64,000 nt of DNA from Trochalopteron elliotii. Its lineage: Eukaryota > Chordata > Aves > Passeriformes > Leiothrichidae. The stretch is from assembly GCA_024734555.1 (NCBI GenBank), contig JANPWX010000038.1:1640450-1704449 (forward strand). The letters are read 5' to 3'. The notes beneath the pieces were generated by a model. The model was not told the DNA's origin, did no database searches, and saw only the letters and a program-made list of their open reading frames with translations. Below, one piece after another: positions 47,526 through 60,495 of this stretch. Position 1 is the stretch's first letter, and every line of letters begins with the position of its first letter. The translations under genes were made by a program, and so were the position numbers.

Positions 47526-50500
47526 AACTCTCCTTTTATATCTGTCTCTATATTGGTACCTTTAATGGTGGTGATCTGCTCCCATCCCTGAAGCTGTTGT
47601 ACACTTGTTTGTAGAGGATGAGAGCTCAGTAAGGAGAGAATCTCAGTAAGATTTGCTACAGCTGTACTGAAGAGAAAGGTAAATTAAGTAATTTTCTTCT
47701 GTGGACTATACTAAAATTTTGGCTAATAGTAAATAGAGCTATGCCTTTGTCAGCCAGACTGGACTTACTCAAATCAGCATCAGATGTTAAAGAATGTGTC
47801 TGATTCCATTTAGAATGTTTCTGTCAGTGATTTCAACTGAGTTGAACCATGAGAAAGCTTGTGTTGCCCTTCAGGGTTTGTTTTTTCAGGGTTAAAGCAA
47901 GATAATAAATTTAATGCATTTAATTTCAGCACTTTCCGTTAATCTTTTCTAATTCTTATGTTTCTATGAATAAATAAAGAGGAAATGATAGGATTTGGAT
48001 GTTCTGCTAGGCAGAGTTTCTATAAGATAGCATTTGAAGACTAATTTTCTATAATGGAATGTTTGTCCTCCTACCAGTATCTATTAAACATATCTTTCAC
48101 GAATTGGGTAGAAATCTACAACACAAGCCTGTACTCATACACAGTATTAAATTGCTGTAAAATCAGGTAATGTGTGCTAAGTACATATCTTAATCTTGCA
48201 TAAAAAATAAGCTTATGGCATGTAGTTATCTAAAACATAGTTTCTAAAATACTGTATTTACTACTTCAAGGGGGAAAATAGTTTTTTTTTTGGTAGATGT
48301 TCCATATGTTGATCCTAAAATTAATTGCTGTTGAATGAAATTGTAAACATTAAACCCTAGCCACACTGTGGACTTTGCGTCTGGTGTTCTGTGGGGTTTT
48401 TTTTATTGCAAATTACAGAGGGAATTATTTATTCTCTTTAGAACTCGCTTTCCTAAGTCTTAGTTTTGACTGTAATAAAATGAATTAGCGAAATGTGAAT
48501 TCAAAGGATATTACCCTGATTTTGAGATATCCCATCCTGGCCTGATCAGTAGGAATCTCATAAGCAGCTTCATTCATGTCTGTGTAGGTACTAACTGTGC
48601 AGTCTTTTTTTTCTGTATATGGTACATTTTCCTTCATTCAGAGTGCCAAACTTAGGAGAAAAAAAATAATTTTTTTTTTCTCAGACAACAAAATTAATAA
48701 TTCAATCAAAGGCCTTTTTTTGATTAGTTGTTTCTAACTTTGCAGTCTCATAAGGAATGATGTGTGTGTTCACAAGGGAGCAAGACTCTAGGCATGGGAA
48801 GTCCCTGCATCATTTTGATTTTAGACTTTAATGCGATGTTTATATGGGTTTTTCTGAAGAGCCCGGTGTGTGTTCTGCTGTTTGCTTAACTCTCTCACAG
48901 AAGAGCCATAGATTTTCTCCCTCAAGTGGTCTTTGGGGTGTGGCAATAGCTGGGCACTCTTAGAAGTGATGTTCAGGAAGTGACTATCTCATCTTGTGAA
49001 ATCAGGTGATTTTCTGAGATTCTGCATCAGATCTTCAGACACTAATCTGCTTTAGTCTTTTTGGCTTTAATCATCGATAGTGCTATGCCAAATTTTTCCA
49101 CATCAGAAAGAGTTACTGACTTGGGAAGTTTATTAATCTCTGTGTTTATCCATAGAAATAGTTCTGTTACTTGCTATAATATCATAATTCTACCCTTGAA
49201 GGCATAAATATTTTCAGTGCAGCCTATTGATTTAAATCTTCTGGGAAAACCCAGAGAAATGGAAGTTCCTCTTTATTTCTTTCTTACTATTCGTTTCCTT
49301 ATAGGATCATTTGACAGTACATGGAATACTATTTTCTAAAGTGATTCTGTAAGTCATGGCAATAATTTTTTTCACAAATAGGTTGAAAACGGCAATGAAG
49401 GGCAAAGTGAAGAATATCCAAATTGACATTTGCTTTTGGCAAAAGAGAAGAGCAGCATAAAAATTGATTAAACTTAAAGAAAAGGCAACAAGATTTAGAA
49501 GCAATAAAGATGTAACAGAATACATTTGTAGATAAGTTGCAATAAGACAATTTGGAAAGACAGGACAGTCAGCTGTACACGGTGACTGGAGGTAAGTTTT
49601 ACAGTGGTATATCTGTTTTGATTTAAGTTGTCTTTTACCTGCTCTCAGCCACTCTTTGTTCATGCAGAGTGTCTTCCAGGGGGCTGAAACCTCATATGTT
49701 TTTTAGCCTTATCTCTAAATTTTCCTAAGAGAAATACTACTTCCTAAAGTGGTAAAGACATGCAAAGTCTTAAAAGTTGGTCATAAGAAAAGGGAAACTG
49801 AAAGTTCTGTCTCTGAAACAGAAGGAATTGTACCAAGTTAGGTGGGGAAAGAACACAGAACTGTCTACTGTTTTTGGAAGTCACTAATGACTCAGAATCA
49901 GAGAGAAAGTCATCACAGAACAGATTGAGAACCATAAAGACAGATTTTTAAAATACATTTTTAGGTATAAGAAATGCAGGATAATTTGGCAGGTGTCTGA
50001 TGCTACATTCTGCTCAAGAAAAAAGCAAAAATATTCAAAATATAGGTAGTGAATAGTTTAGTTCGCCTCCAAGAAAAAAAAAAATCAGAGTACAGAATAA
50101 GAGAAAAGATAGTATATTTTGACAATGATCCAGGTGTCACACGAGATAAAATTACAGGAAAGATAGATGTAAATGCAAAAAGCAAGTGAACCAGGAACAC
50201 AGCTCTCTTTTCAGACCTGAGAATATTAAGATTGAAGCTCAGTCAAGAGTAGCACTTGAAAAAAGTTCATTCTGGCTTACTGAATTTTCATGATTTTCTA
50301 TAAAAGAAAAAAAGTCTCTTCAAGCTGTTTTCTGTAGCCTTAAGGAGTTGGGACTTTTCCCCTTCCACTAGTAATTTTCAAATTTGTGTTTTACAATTAG
50401 TTCATCCCTATCTTCCATGATCTAACAATGTCAGTACATCAAGAAATTTATTATTTTAATGATGCATCTTATCAAATACATATTTGCTATTTATTCATAA

Positions 50501-50855
50501 TTGTGCTAAAAATTGTTAAATTTTCACAGTCAAGAAATAGATAACTAATATAAATTAAGTTGCAAATTCTTAATTATTTTAAGTATTCAGCTCGAATTAA
50601 AAACACTTAAAAAGGGACCCATTTTTCCATTTTTTTCAAGTATTTGGACATTTAAATTTTTTTTTTCCTGATCCTTCATAACACTGGACTAATTTTTTTC
50701 ATAAAATTAAAAAATTAAATCTATTTCTGGTCAGTTAAACCCAGTAATTTTAAATATAGTGGGTTTTATTCAATTTTAGCTACTCATAATCTGTGTGAAC
50801 AAGTTTTATAAGTATTTTTATTTTGTAAATAAACCAAACTTAAATCCCATTGAGG

Positions 50856-50942
50856 TTTTTTGTTTGTTTGTTTTTGTTTGTTTTTTGTTTGTTTGGTTGT
50901 TGTTTGTTTGTTTGTTGTTGTTGTTGGGTTGGTTTTTTTTTT
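50856..50942. repeat. (TTTG)n simple repeat
   Basis: Irregular GTTT/GTT units separated by longer T-runs, about 87 bp. It gives Phe/Val/Cys-rich frames on the plus strand and Lys/Gln/Asn/Thr-rich frames on the minus strand (50784-51146), which are low-complexity artefacts. Confidence 0.95.
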
Positions 50943-50956
50943 GTACTTTCCCCAGT

Positions 50957-51030
50957 GAAAAGAGAGAGGATGGGGAAGGGAAAATGGCAAAACGATGGAG
51001 GAGAAGAAGAAGGAGAAAGAAATAGAAAGA
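50957..51030. repeat. Purine-rich tract (GA-rich)
   Basis: An almost pure A/G stretch (AAAGAGAGAGGATGGGG ... GAGGAGAAGAAGAAGG ... AAAGAAATAGAAAG) interrupted by a few pyrimidines. It directly follows the TTTG repeat with only ~15 bp between. Confidence 0.85.
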
Positions 51031-54000
51031 ATATAGTTCAAAGTCTTTGTTTCTTGTTACTGTCAGGGACAAAATGCTATATTTACTGGTTCACTAGTTT
51101 TTTTAGTTGTGGTAATTTTTATGTTCCCTCATGTTATCTTTCCTAAGTGCCCTGTATTAATTATATAAGAAAGGCCACTTTTGTGTTCAGATCATTCCAT
51201 GGCACTTCATAACTCTCTGTCTTTGGTAGTTTATCTAAAATGACTTTCTGAGCTCTCCTTGGTATCAAACTCCAATTTTTTGGAAACACTGATTGATAAG
51301 AAAAAAATCATTATGGCACAGCAGGAAATAAAGAAGTGTTATTTAACACTGACTTTTTTTTCAGCCAGAATGTCATTAAAAAATGTGCTTTCAAATATTT
51401 CAGGTAAGAACTGAAGTTGGAAAAGGACTTTTTTTTGGAGTGCTTTACATATTGTAGACTCAAAGCAACTTGAAAAATGTTAGGTATATTTCTTTCTTTC
51501 TGCATACACAATATTTCTTAAGAACATATTCCTCCAACCCCCTTCCTGAAAAAAAACCCAATCCTGACAACTTTATGCAAATAGGGCCTCATTTAGTATA
51601 AAATGTCTGGCTTGTAGCCTAATACGATGTGCAGCAAAATGGTTATCAAGCTGAATTATCATTTTTCAGACCTCAAGGTTAAAAAGAAATATTTCCTCTG
51701 GCCATATTTTGTGTTTTGGATCTGCATGAATATAAAATACATAACACTGCTACTGCATACGTCCATGATTTTCCCATCCCTAAAGTTTAATTATTTTTAT
51801 GGACACTGATACATTCTACACTTACTGTTAATATGCTCTCGGTGGATAGCCCACTCCTTACAACTTGTATAAAAATACCTTGGATTATGCTACTTTTTAA
51901 GATTATTTTATTTAAGTGTTTTCTCCTGTGTATAAATTTGGTTGGATTTTGAATTAAAAATGTCCATGAAAGAAACGCTTCTTATTCATATGGAAATAAA
52001 TTATTTGAGCACATAAAGAGCCATAAAAATATTAGTGGATCCATTGATATCAAACAAAATTGAATTTCTCATAAGAAGCTTGCTTGAACTAAGGATGTGA
52101 TCAAGGAATAGCCAAAGCCCTGATGACTCTTAGGGAAAACACATTAGTAAAATTTACCTACAAATAATGGATTTTTACCTGTAAAACTTATTCTAAGCCT
52201 TCCTTTCTTCAGGTACCTGACAATTCGGAGTACATGAAATGGAAACAAGAAATTATCTATTTTCTGCCCATTTCTCCTGTATGTATAAATCTGGAATACT
52301 ATTTTCATCTATTAACTGGTAGTCTGAATTGACAATTGTCAGAATATGATCCAAATACTTTCAGGAAATTTAGGCCCAGTAGATATTCACAAATGCATAG
52401 CAGCTGGCTTTTTTGTAGAAGAAAAGTGTTTGCGATTGAAAATACTGTTGCCCTTAACTTGTTATTTTAAATTAAATATTGAGAAGCTAAGAAGCTTCAA
52501 AATTATTTGCTTTATTTACAGGTCTCAGTTTCAATTAACTTTTGAAATATCTTTCTAAACTCCAGTCTGAGAAATGCTGTTTATTTCCAAGTTCTTTATT
52601 GGGAATGTGTAAACACTTCAGGACACCTGACTTTCTATTGAGCATTATTCCGTCATGACTGACAGCACAAAGGGCAGCAATAGAAATAGCTTTTGAATAA
52701 GATTTAAGACAAAAACAATATCAGGGTACAGCTGGGTAACTGATATGTAGGTATAGATAGGTTAACAGATAAGTTTCCTTTGATCACTTGGAGTCAGAGG
52801 TTCATGTCCTTTTCTGTATAAACACCATTGTTTCAAATATAACAACAATTACGTGCTTTTGGAGCTCTTAGTATAACAAATGTTTTAAGAAAGCATTTCT
52901 GAGCATCTCTGTGGTTTTTAAAACACATTATGTTCAAGAGGACATTTTGGTATAACATCTTTTGCTGCAAGACATGCCACATATACTCCTGTAAGATAAG
53001 GGAAACAAAATTAATTAACATCTAAACGGTGTCTATATTTTCATACTAATTATGTTTAATTAATTTATGAATATTTTATCATAAATCACCCAGTAGTTTT
53101 TTATATATATTTTATTAATATGTATATATAAATACCCCCAAATGTAGTTTTTAAAAAAATATAATTTAAGTGTTAAATAATTTCTATGGTATACTAAGAT
53201 GAACACTGCAGCTGCTCACAGAAGTATTAACTGCATTATCTGAATTTTTTGTTTGTTACCTTTCCTGGATCTTTTAAGCTTTGTCATTTTTTTAGGCATT
53301 GTTTTTTTGTTTTTAAAAGGATTTTGAATATATTTTGCTGTTTATCCATGGCAAACAAACCATTTTTGGACAGGTAGGTCACATTGTAGAAGATGGTCAG
53401 AATTAATGGAGGGAAAAATCAATGGACATTAAGGCAGGTCTCTGATAGCCACATATGAAAAGACAATATTGTCAATATTTCTTAATATTGGCTGAAAACT
53501 AGAGGCTGGAGCAGAGGGCTTTTCCACAAGTGATCAACTTTTAGTTCCTTCTTTTATTCAGACTCTTCTGCTCCCAGATTCTTTTTCTCATAGCTATACC
53601 TTGCTGCTTGCATTTATTTTTTTTTTAACAGTGTTCGATCTATTAGGTACAAATTGTGCTTCCCAAACACCTGTAATATAAAACACCAATCCAGACCAAA
53701 ACAGGTATATTCCTTTTTTTCCCTATGTATCTATTTTTAATGGAAGAGCAGAATATGTTAACAGAACTACATGGACTTAAATTCAATGCATTCAAATGTA
53801 GTTCTTGATTGTAAAGGAGATATCCATGCAAGAAATCTTTTAAATGTTTGATTCTCTCCATTGATTCTGGAATGACTGACTACAGGTCAAAATAACTTAA
53901 GAAGATAAATTTAATATCATTTGAAAGAGTGGTCTAAATTATCTGGGATACCTAGGCATATGTGGCAGCAAGAGACTCAAGACTTCTCTGACTGAGCATA

Positions 54001-54188
54001 GTATACAATTATTATTTGTCTTAAAAGAAACATCCTCTCATGCACAGAGGAAACCTATTGTGCAATTGTGACCACACAGACAGAGATGTCCAATTATAAT
54101 TTTCCTTTTATAATTTCCCATTTTCAATTACACTTATGTTTTCTAATTATAGTGCAGACCTCACTTTCATTTTTGAAGTAATTCAATC

Positions 54189-54698
54189 AGGATTTATGCT
54201 GAACACAGGGTTGATAATACACAGATGTTTTTGTTGTTGCTGAGCAGGGCCAGCACAGAGCCTTACACAGAGCCAAGGCCTCTTCTTCCTTTTGTACTTC
54301 TACACTGGTGAGAGGGCTGGGGATCCATGGGAGGTTGGCAGGAGACACAGCCAGCAACAAAGGGATTTTCCAGACCATATGACATCATGCTCACTGTATA
54401 AAGATGAGGGAAAGAAAGTGAAAACATTTGGAATGATTGTGTTTGTCTTCCCAAGTATGTTACACTTGATGGGACCTTGCTCTCCTGAAGAAGGCTGAAC
54501 ACCTGCTTGCCCTTGGGAAGGAGTGATTTAATTTCTTGTTTTGCTTTGCTTGCATGCATGACTTCTTTAAAATATCTTTATCTCAACCTTTGGGTTTTCT
54601 GGCTTTTACCCTTCTGATTCTCACCCCAGTCCCACTGGTGGGGAAGTGAACGAGTGGCTGTGTGGTACTTAGTTGCTGCCTGGGGTTAAGCCATGACA
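54189..54698 (+). mobile_element. ERVL-type LTR, 5'-truncated
   Basis: Sense-orientation copy of the common avian ERVL-type LTR. It enters at GGATTTATGCTGAACACAGG, so the first ~65 bp of the family are missing. It continues through TTGATAATACACAGATG, TTGCTGAGCAGGGCC, ACAGAGCCAAGGCCTCTTCT and AAGGGATTTTCCAGACCATA. TGACATCATGCTCACTG is followed by the TATA box TATAAA (54397-54402). GTTTGTCTTCCCAAGTA, GGCTGAACACCTGCTTGCCC, CTTTATCTCAACC and the terminal GGGGTTAAGCCATGACA ending at 54698 complete it. The TATA and 3' terminus are well kept. With the 5' end missing, no target-site duplication can be read. Frames of 63-98 codons on both strands are by-products. Confidence 0.88.
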
Positions 54699-57375
54699 AT
54701 ATGTCACATATTCCTTATAAAAACCTGTATTGTTGCTCTGTTTTAAATCAGCCAATTTCTCTTACCTATGCTAGATTAGCAATTGGAAGATTCTAAATTA
54801 TTTAATAAATGCAAATAGTCCCATTCATTCTGAGGAAACATTATTATGAATAGCTGTTCAGTCAAAGAGATGCTTGAATAAGTTTTCCTTGTATGTGTGT
54901 GTGCTGGGGGAACTGATGGGAATATAATAATTTGAGTGATTTTAACAGTAAAACACCTGAAAAAAACCCTTTAATTTTGGTACTCTTGAAATGCTAATTT
55001 CTTGGTATTAGAAGAGTTTTAGTAGAGGTTTAGATGCTACATAGTCCTGTAAGTAAGAAAGATTGAGTAAGAAAGTAGGAAAATGTAGCAAGGGCCTCTT
55101 CAGTTTTACCCATAGAATTTTTCTCATCAGCAATTAAAACCTAATATATTTTGGAGGAGAGATATAAAGACCAAACTCCATTGTGACATGTCTCTGCAGG
55201 GCAAGTCATTACCAGTTCAGTGACAACTGTTTCAATTAGCTTTTTGATGGAGAGAAGAAATAACAATCTTTCATAAGAGTTCTTTGGTATTGATAAATCA
55301 CTTTCAGGTTCTTGCCTCTAGCAGAAAATATACATCTCTGCCCTTCAAAATTATAACTACTATTCCACAGCAATCTTCCTTGTGTCTAGCACTATTTTCA
55401 ATTTATTTACATTATCTAAATGACATAATTTTCCATGTTCAAGCTGTGAGACCACTATTATACTCTTGATTTATTGTATTCCATAGTTTGTGCCTGCTGA
55501 AAGTGTTTTAGAGTTATGTTTGACGAAACTAAAAGAAACACACAAAGACAAGACTGCACAAATTTTCATTTCCAAACAGAAATATTTCTGTTTCTGGTTG
55601 AATGAGCTTTTTTTTTCAGCTACCCATTTCTTTGAGGGAGCTTAAAGGAAAAATTGTTCATCTGGAAACTCAGAAGACTTTGGTGAGGAGAAAAAAATAA
55701 AAAGAAGATTGTCAATTTCTGAGCGAAATTATGCAGCATTCTTTGATGGCAGCAGAGAAGAATTTGGTTTCCTGGGAAACAGTGATTTCTATTGTTTTTT
55801 TTTGGAGAGAAAAAATTCTGTAATTAAAAATAAAAAGGTAGGGGAGTTAAGGATGTGTATACTGCAAATGCATACAATTGTCTTTTGTTTGACAATTTTT
55901 TATTTGAAAGAGTGGGCAGATATTTATATTTTTTTCAAATTAATTACTTTGGGGCACTGAGGCCATATAAGTTCTCTTTCTTTCTGTTTTAATCATTCAA
56001 AAATAAGAGCAGGGGAAAAGTGTTGAAAGTTAATAGAAATGCATATAATATAGAATAAGAGTCCTATTGCTGAGGTATTGAAATGGTGGTGTTATTGGAA
56101 TGGTTAGCAAATTCTTGGACATATGGCCTGGGATATTCTGTCATTTTGCATTGGTTATTTTATCTGAGATATTTCAAAAGGTGATGTGGATTATTCTTAA
56201 CCATGTCTACAGGCACTGCACAAAGAGCAGCCATGTCATCTACCCCTAGGTCTGGATTTGGCTGTGGTGATAAATAGTGAGATGGCTGTCACTAAGGAAC
56301 CATGGTGGAGTGACACTAAATTAGCCACAGAAGGAGTTGGTATCACTGGCACGGTTTTACAAGCTTGCATTTGGGCTTCTGTCCCACACTTTGAACATGT
56401 TCTGTGTTGAATAAGAGAAGTCTGTTCCCTGTTAACCACTCTAGAGCTTTTTAGCAAAAGTAGCTCACTACAGAGATTACCTATAAAAACCTGCCATGTA
56501 TGATGAGTCAGGAAACTCTAATGAGAAACAAGGGCAAAATCTATGAGAAAGTCATGAACCAGGTTTAAAACATCAGAAGTTATTTGATTTATAGATATCC
56601 GCAGTTTGGAAACTTGTTTAATGTAAATTCCAGTTGTTCCCCCAGAAGAAAATGAAGATATCAAAACTTGCACATAATTTATTCATCTAGTTTGTATTAA
56701 ATATGAAAAAAAAAAGGCTTAGTCTTAACATGATTTTTATGATTTGCGGTTTATTGCTGCTCATTCTTGAATATTTTTAAGCCAAAAAAGCAGTGTAATT
56801 TCATGGGAACAAAACTTTCAGGAAAACAGAATAATTTATTTTAATGAAAAGTACTTTTGCAAGATCTTTCACAAAATTAAGAGCTAAAACTGTTCCCCCT
56901 GTAAAGGAAAAATAGAAAAGGGAAAGCTTAAAAGGAAGAAAATTTTTTTAATGTTTTTTCTTGTACTCCAGAAAACTGAGACTCAGGAAAATTTAGAGGT
57001 GAGAAAGACACAGGTTTTTGGGAGAAGAGTATGTAAGGAGGCAAGAAAAGGTATGAGATGAATAGGGGAAAGATTGAGGCATGGAACTTCTAATCTGTGG
57101 AATAATTGTTTTTAACACTCATGGTACCAACCATCATTGTAACCGTCATCAAAGTAAATGTCATCGTTTACTTTTCAAGCAACTATTACAATTCAAAGTT
57201 GGTAGCTTCTTTCATATTAATTTCTACAAATATATCATGCTAAATTAGATTTCATGATCTTCCACAGTCAAATGAAGTAGCAGTACTAATTAATTAGAGT
57301 TTATTAGTCATTTTCATCTGTGAAATAAAAGAAATAGCAACCTTTAACTTTTCTTTTGACATGAAAAAATAAATT
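54699..57375. other. Non-coding DNA without recognised genes
   Basis: AT-rich unique sequence. A patch at 56217-56460 has higher GC and longer open frame on the minus strand (73 codons, 56236-56457) with no recognised domain; it may be old retroelement or unique sequence. Confidence 0.5.
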
Positions 57376-58425
57376 ACAGAATCATAGAATCATTTAGACT
57401 GGAAAAGTCCTCCAAGATCATCAAGTCCAACCCTTGACTGATTAACCTTTTCAATTAACCATAGCACTACGTGCCATGTCCAATAATTTCTTGAACACTT
57501 CCAGAGAGGGTTCCAGACACTGCTTCCCTGGGCAGCCCATTCCAGTGTTTGGCAACTATTTCATTAAAGAAATTCTTCCTGATGTCCAACATGGTGACTT
57601 ACCTCCATTGTCACAGCTTGAGGCCATTTCTTCTTGTCCTGTCATTAGTTAACTGTGAGAAGAAGCTGCCCTCCACCTGACTACAGCTTCCTTTCAGGTA
57701 GTTATAGTGATAAGATCACCCCTGAGCTTCCTTCTCTCCCGGCTAAACAATTCCATCTCCCTCAGTCTCATATGACTCACTCTCCAGACCTTTCAACACC
57801 TCCATTGCCCTTCTCTGGACACGCTCCAGCACCTCAATGTCTTTTTTGCAGTGAGGGGCCCAGAACTGGTCACATGATTTTTGGACTTTACCAGTACCAA
57901 GTAAGGGAGACAAACACTGCCCTGATCTTGTTGGCCACACTATTCCTGATACAGCCAAGATGGAGATTGAGTGGGCACACTCTTGCCCACAGTCAGCCAC
58001 TGATGACCAATATTCCCAAGTCCTTTTCTGCTGGGCCTCTTTCCAGCCACTCTGCCCCCAGTTCATAGAGATGCATGGGATTGTTATGACCCACGGGCAG
58101 GACTTGGCAGTTGATCTTGCTGAACTTCATGCAACTGGCCTTAGTCCATGGATCTAGCCTGTCCAGGTCTCTCTGCAGAGCCTTCCTATCCTCCAGCAGA
58201 ACAACACTCCCACCCAACTTAGTATTATCCACAAACTTACCTGAGGATGCACTCAATCCGCTCATCCAGATCATCAACAAAGATATTGCACGGTAGCAGC
58301 CCCAGTAGTGAGCCCTGGGGAACTCCACTCCAGTGGCCTGCCATCAACTGGATATGGCATCATTCACCACCACTTGCTGTTGGACCGTTGTATGGCAGTT
58401 TCTGTCTTGGGGTCATGCTGGTTTT
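57376..58425 (-). mobile_element. CR1 LINE fragment with RT coding remnant, about 1.05 kb
   Basis: The best-preserved CR1 here. The plus strand opens with ACAGAATCATAGAATCATTT and AAAAGTCCTCCAAGATCATC, the reverse complement of the canonical 3' tail. On the minus strand the end of the reverse-transcriptase protein is readable at 57993-58328 and just upstream: a disrupted G-V-P-Q-G-S-like region at 58300-58325, L-M-I-W-M-S-G, K-F-V-D-N-T-K-L-G-G (D-D-T-K-L-G-G in intact copies), L-Q-R-D-L-D-R-L, M-K-F-S-K and [10 protein letters not shown]. The frame ends within the family sequence and earlier domains are missing, so the element is dead and 5'-truncated. The terminal tail is intact enough to suggest it is younger than the 46.6-kb copy. 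Confidence 0.93.
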
Positions 58426-58871
58426 GTAATATTTATCTTTCTGGAAGACTAGAATAAAACCACAATGATAGTTATTACTTAGTGGGTGAGATATAACACT
58501 TCAAATATGTGGTTAAGAGTTACTAGACATTTGAGTTGTTTTTCGGGAAAGTGTGGGCTGCTATTTTTTGCAAACCAAATACTATTTTTGCCTGATAAAT
58601 GTTTATTTTTTCAAAAGAAATATTTCAAAATATTTTGGAGCCAGGTGAACTCATTATGATAGCTCTGTAACAACAAAAGTGATATATTTTTTTTCTCTTT
58701 TGGAAGTTAGAAATTTGACATTTCATTATGCTACAGAAGCAGATTCTCCCTGTTTCTATGAAATTACATATAATGAGCTCTTCTCTCTCTATCATGATAC
58801 TGTACAGCTAGAATGTTGTTTTTAAAGGCAGTTACCAACTCCCTGATATGTTTATTTCCCTTCTTGGAGAC
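58426..58871. other. Non-coding spacer
   Basis: AT-rich unique sequence between CR1 and the next LTR-like element. Nothing recognised. Confidence 0.55.
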
Positions 58872-60495
58872 TGTAAGGGTTTTGGTTTGAAACCGGTCAG
58901 AAACACCAATTCATGTACTCATTTCATGTCTGCCAAGTTCTGTTTTGCCAAATTTAGTGTAATGGTTTGAGTGTCTACTCTCTTGTCCCTCTGGGAGATA
59001 GGATTTGGGAAAAAAAGGCAAAACAGGACCAACTTATAAGTAAACACATAGATTTTATTAACACACACACTAAAAGAAGAAAAGGAGAGGAAAAAAAATG
59101 AAACCTTCAAAACACTTCTCTTCCCCCCACCAGTGTTCATTTTTCTACAAAAAACAGAGACAAAACCTGTGATTTTCAGTCAGTTTCACCATTTGAATAT
59201 AGCCTTTCATCAATTCTTTAGGAGACTAGTTTCTTAGTTTACCATGGAATTTCCCCCACTGACAACCTAGAACAGTTCTCTCGTGGGTCAGAACTCTCAC
59301 AGAAACAGCCACCCGGGGAAAACCTGCTTCCGTGTGGTCTCCTCCCATTAGCAGTTTCCCAAGCTGCTCATGGGTCGTGGAACTCAGGCATCTGGGGTGT
59401 CACTTTTTGTGTAACTTTAAAAGCAAAAGATTCTTCATCTCAAGTAACAGAGATGTCTTCTTACTGCTTTCACTGGCACAGGGGGCTTCTCATGTCTCTC
59501 TCTGTTCAGGCATCTTGTGGGACAACAAGAATCACAGATTCTAATGCAATATTACCCAGTCCATCACAAACACCTTTGCTCAAAAATCCACAAATCATCT
59601 CCCCAAATGCATATTTTTTTCCATGATTAAAAGATAACCTACCAATAGAGTTCATTTCCATAGCTCAAATAAGAAAGTCCAGCCAGCAGGCAACTCCTCC
59701 ATCCTTCCTCTAATTAGTCTTTTTCTCTCTCTCTCCATGTGACTGTTATGCTGAATCTTCTCTATGTTCAATCACTTTGTCTGTTCTCACTCTGGGAAGG
59801 GCTAGTGCTCTGGTAGTTCCATCTGCTGGCAGGAAAGAGTTAAAACTTGCCCAGGCCTGCAGTGGTCATGTGATCTCTGCCAGGCGCCAGCTGCGAAGAT
59901 TTCAAAGCCATGACTGTGATGGAGGAGGCTGGTGGATGCCTTTTCTTCCGCCCTCGATCTCATGGCCTGGGCTGCTCAGAGCTGATCCCTGGGGCCTGGG
60001 GGTGGAGGGGAAGAAGGATCCCATCCTCTCCCACCATTCCTCAGGCCAGCAATGGTGGCAGCCAGGGGCTGGGGCATGGCCCAGCCACAGCCCGGCTCCC
60101 CTCCTACGCGGGCCCTGGCACACGGCCAACACTGCCGAACTGCAGCACTGCCGCCGGCAGCTGGGGGAAAAGGAGTTCAGCCAGCCTGGGCCGGGCCGCT
60201 CCTCTGTGGGCAGCAGCTCCTGGAGGCCCGGCCGGGCCTGGCCACCCTGGGGCAGTGGAGCCTATGCCGGGATCTCCTCAGCTGCCCACGATGTTTCCTG
60301 GTCGCCAGATGGGAGGAAGAGAGGGCACTCCAACCCAGTCTCAGTTTTATATGGGTATTACCAAAATTTGCATTCAGCTCTCTCAGTGATCAAACTACCT
60401 GCCAATTCAAGAACTGGCCCCTGATAGGTCCCTGTCCTTTCCAAAGAATTCTAAGGTCCTGGCAGGGCAATATTTCATTAACCAAAAACCAAACA
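58872..60495 (-). mobile_element. Long GC-rich LTR-like element, about 1.6 kb
   Basis: The plus strand begins TGTAAGGGTTTTGGTTTG after GAGAC. A candidate other end is ACCAAAAACCAAACA at 60495, whose reverse complement also starts TGTTTGG, giving a loose terminal inversion. In minus orientation there is a TATA-like CATATAAAA (plus 60345-60353) and AATAAA (plus TTTATT at 59054-59059), in the right order for an LTR. They are about 1.3 kb apart, so this would be an unusually long LTR or an LTR fused to internal sequence. The middle (59780-60300) is strongly GC- and CpG-rich (CTGCCGCCGGCAGC, CGGGCCGC) and gives long overlapping frames on both strands: 215, 163 and 159 codons on the plus and 76 on the minus. 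These show low-complexity Gly/Pro/Ala/Ser composition. I recall similar sequence in songbird repeats but could not verify this. No target-site duplication found at 60495. Confidence 0.55.

Larger units (their letters stand above)
47526..54188. other. Non-coding DNA without recognised genes
   Basis: Nearly 7 kb with no recognised retroelement. Simple-sequence tracts at 50856-51030 are listed separately. An A/T hairpin lies at 48655-48682 (GAG plus an A-run, TAA, a T-run plus CTC), and an AT-dinucleotide-rich patch at 53100-53135. A hydrophobic 118-codon minus-strand frame (49307-49663) has no conserved motif and is at chance level. Confidence 0.5.

Noticed and set aside
49307..49663. 118-codon hydrophobic minus-strand frame considered as a membrane protein
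   Set aside because: Phe/Leu/Ile richness is what A/T-rich DNA encodes by default; no conserved motif or exon signals.
59057..59161. GAGAC at 59157-59161 as the partner duplication for GAGAC before 58872, giving a 285-bp LTR
   Set aside because: Such an LTR would lack a promoter, and LTR-like sequence continues well beyond 59161; a 5-bp match over 300 bp is plausible by chance.
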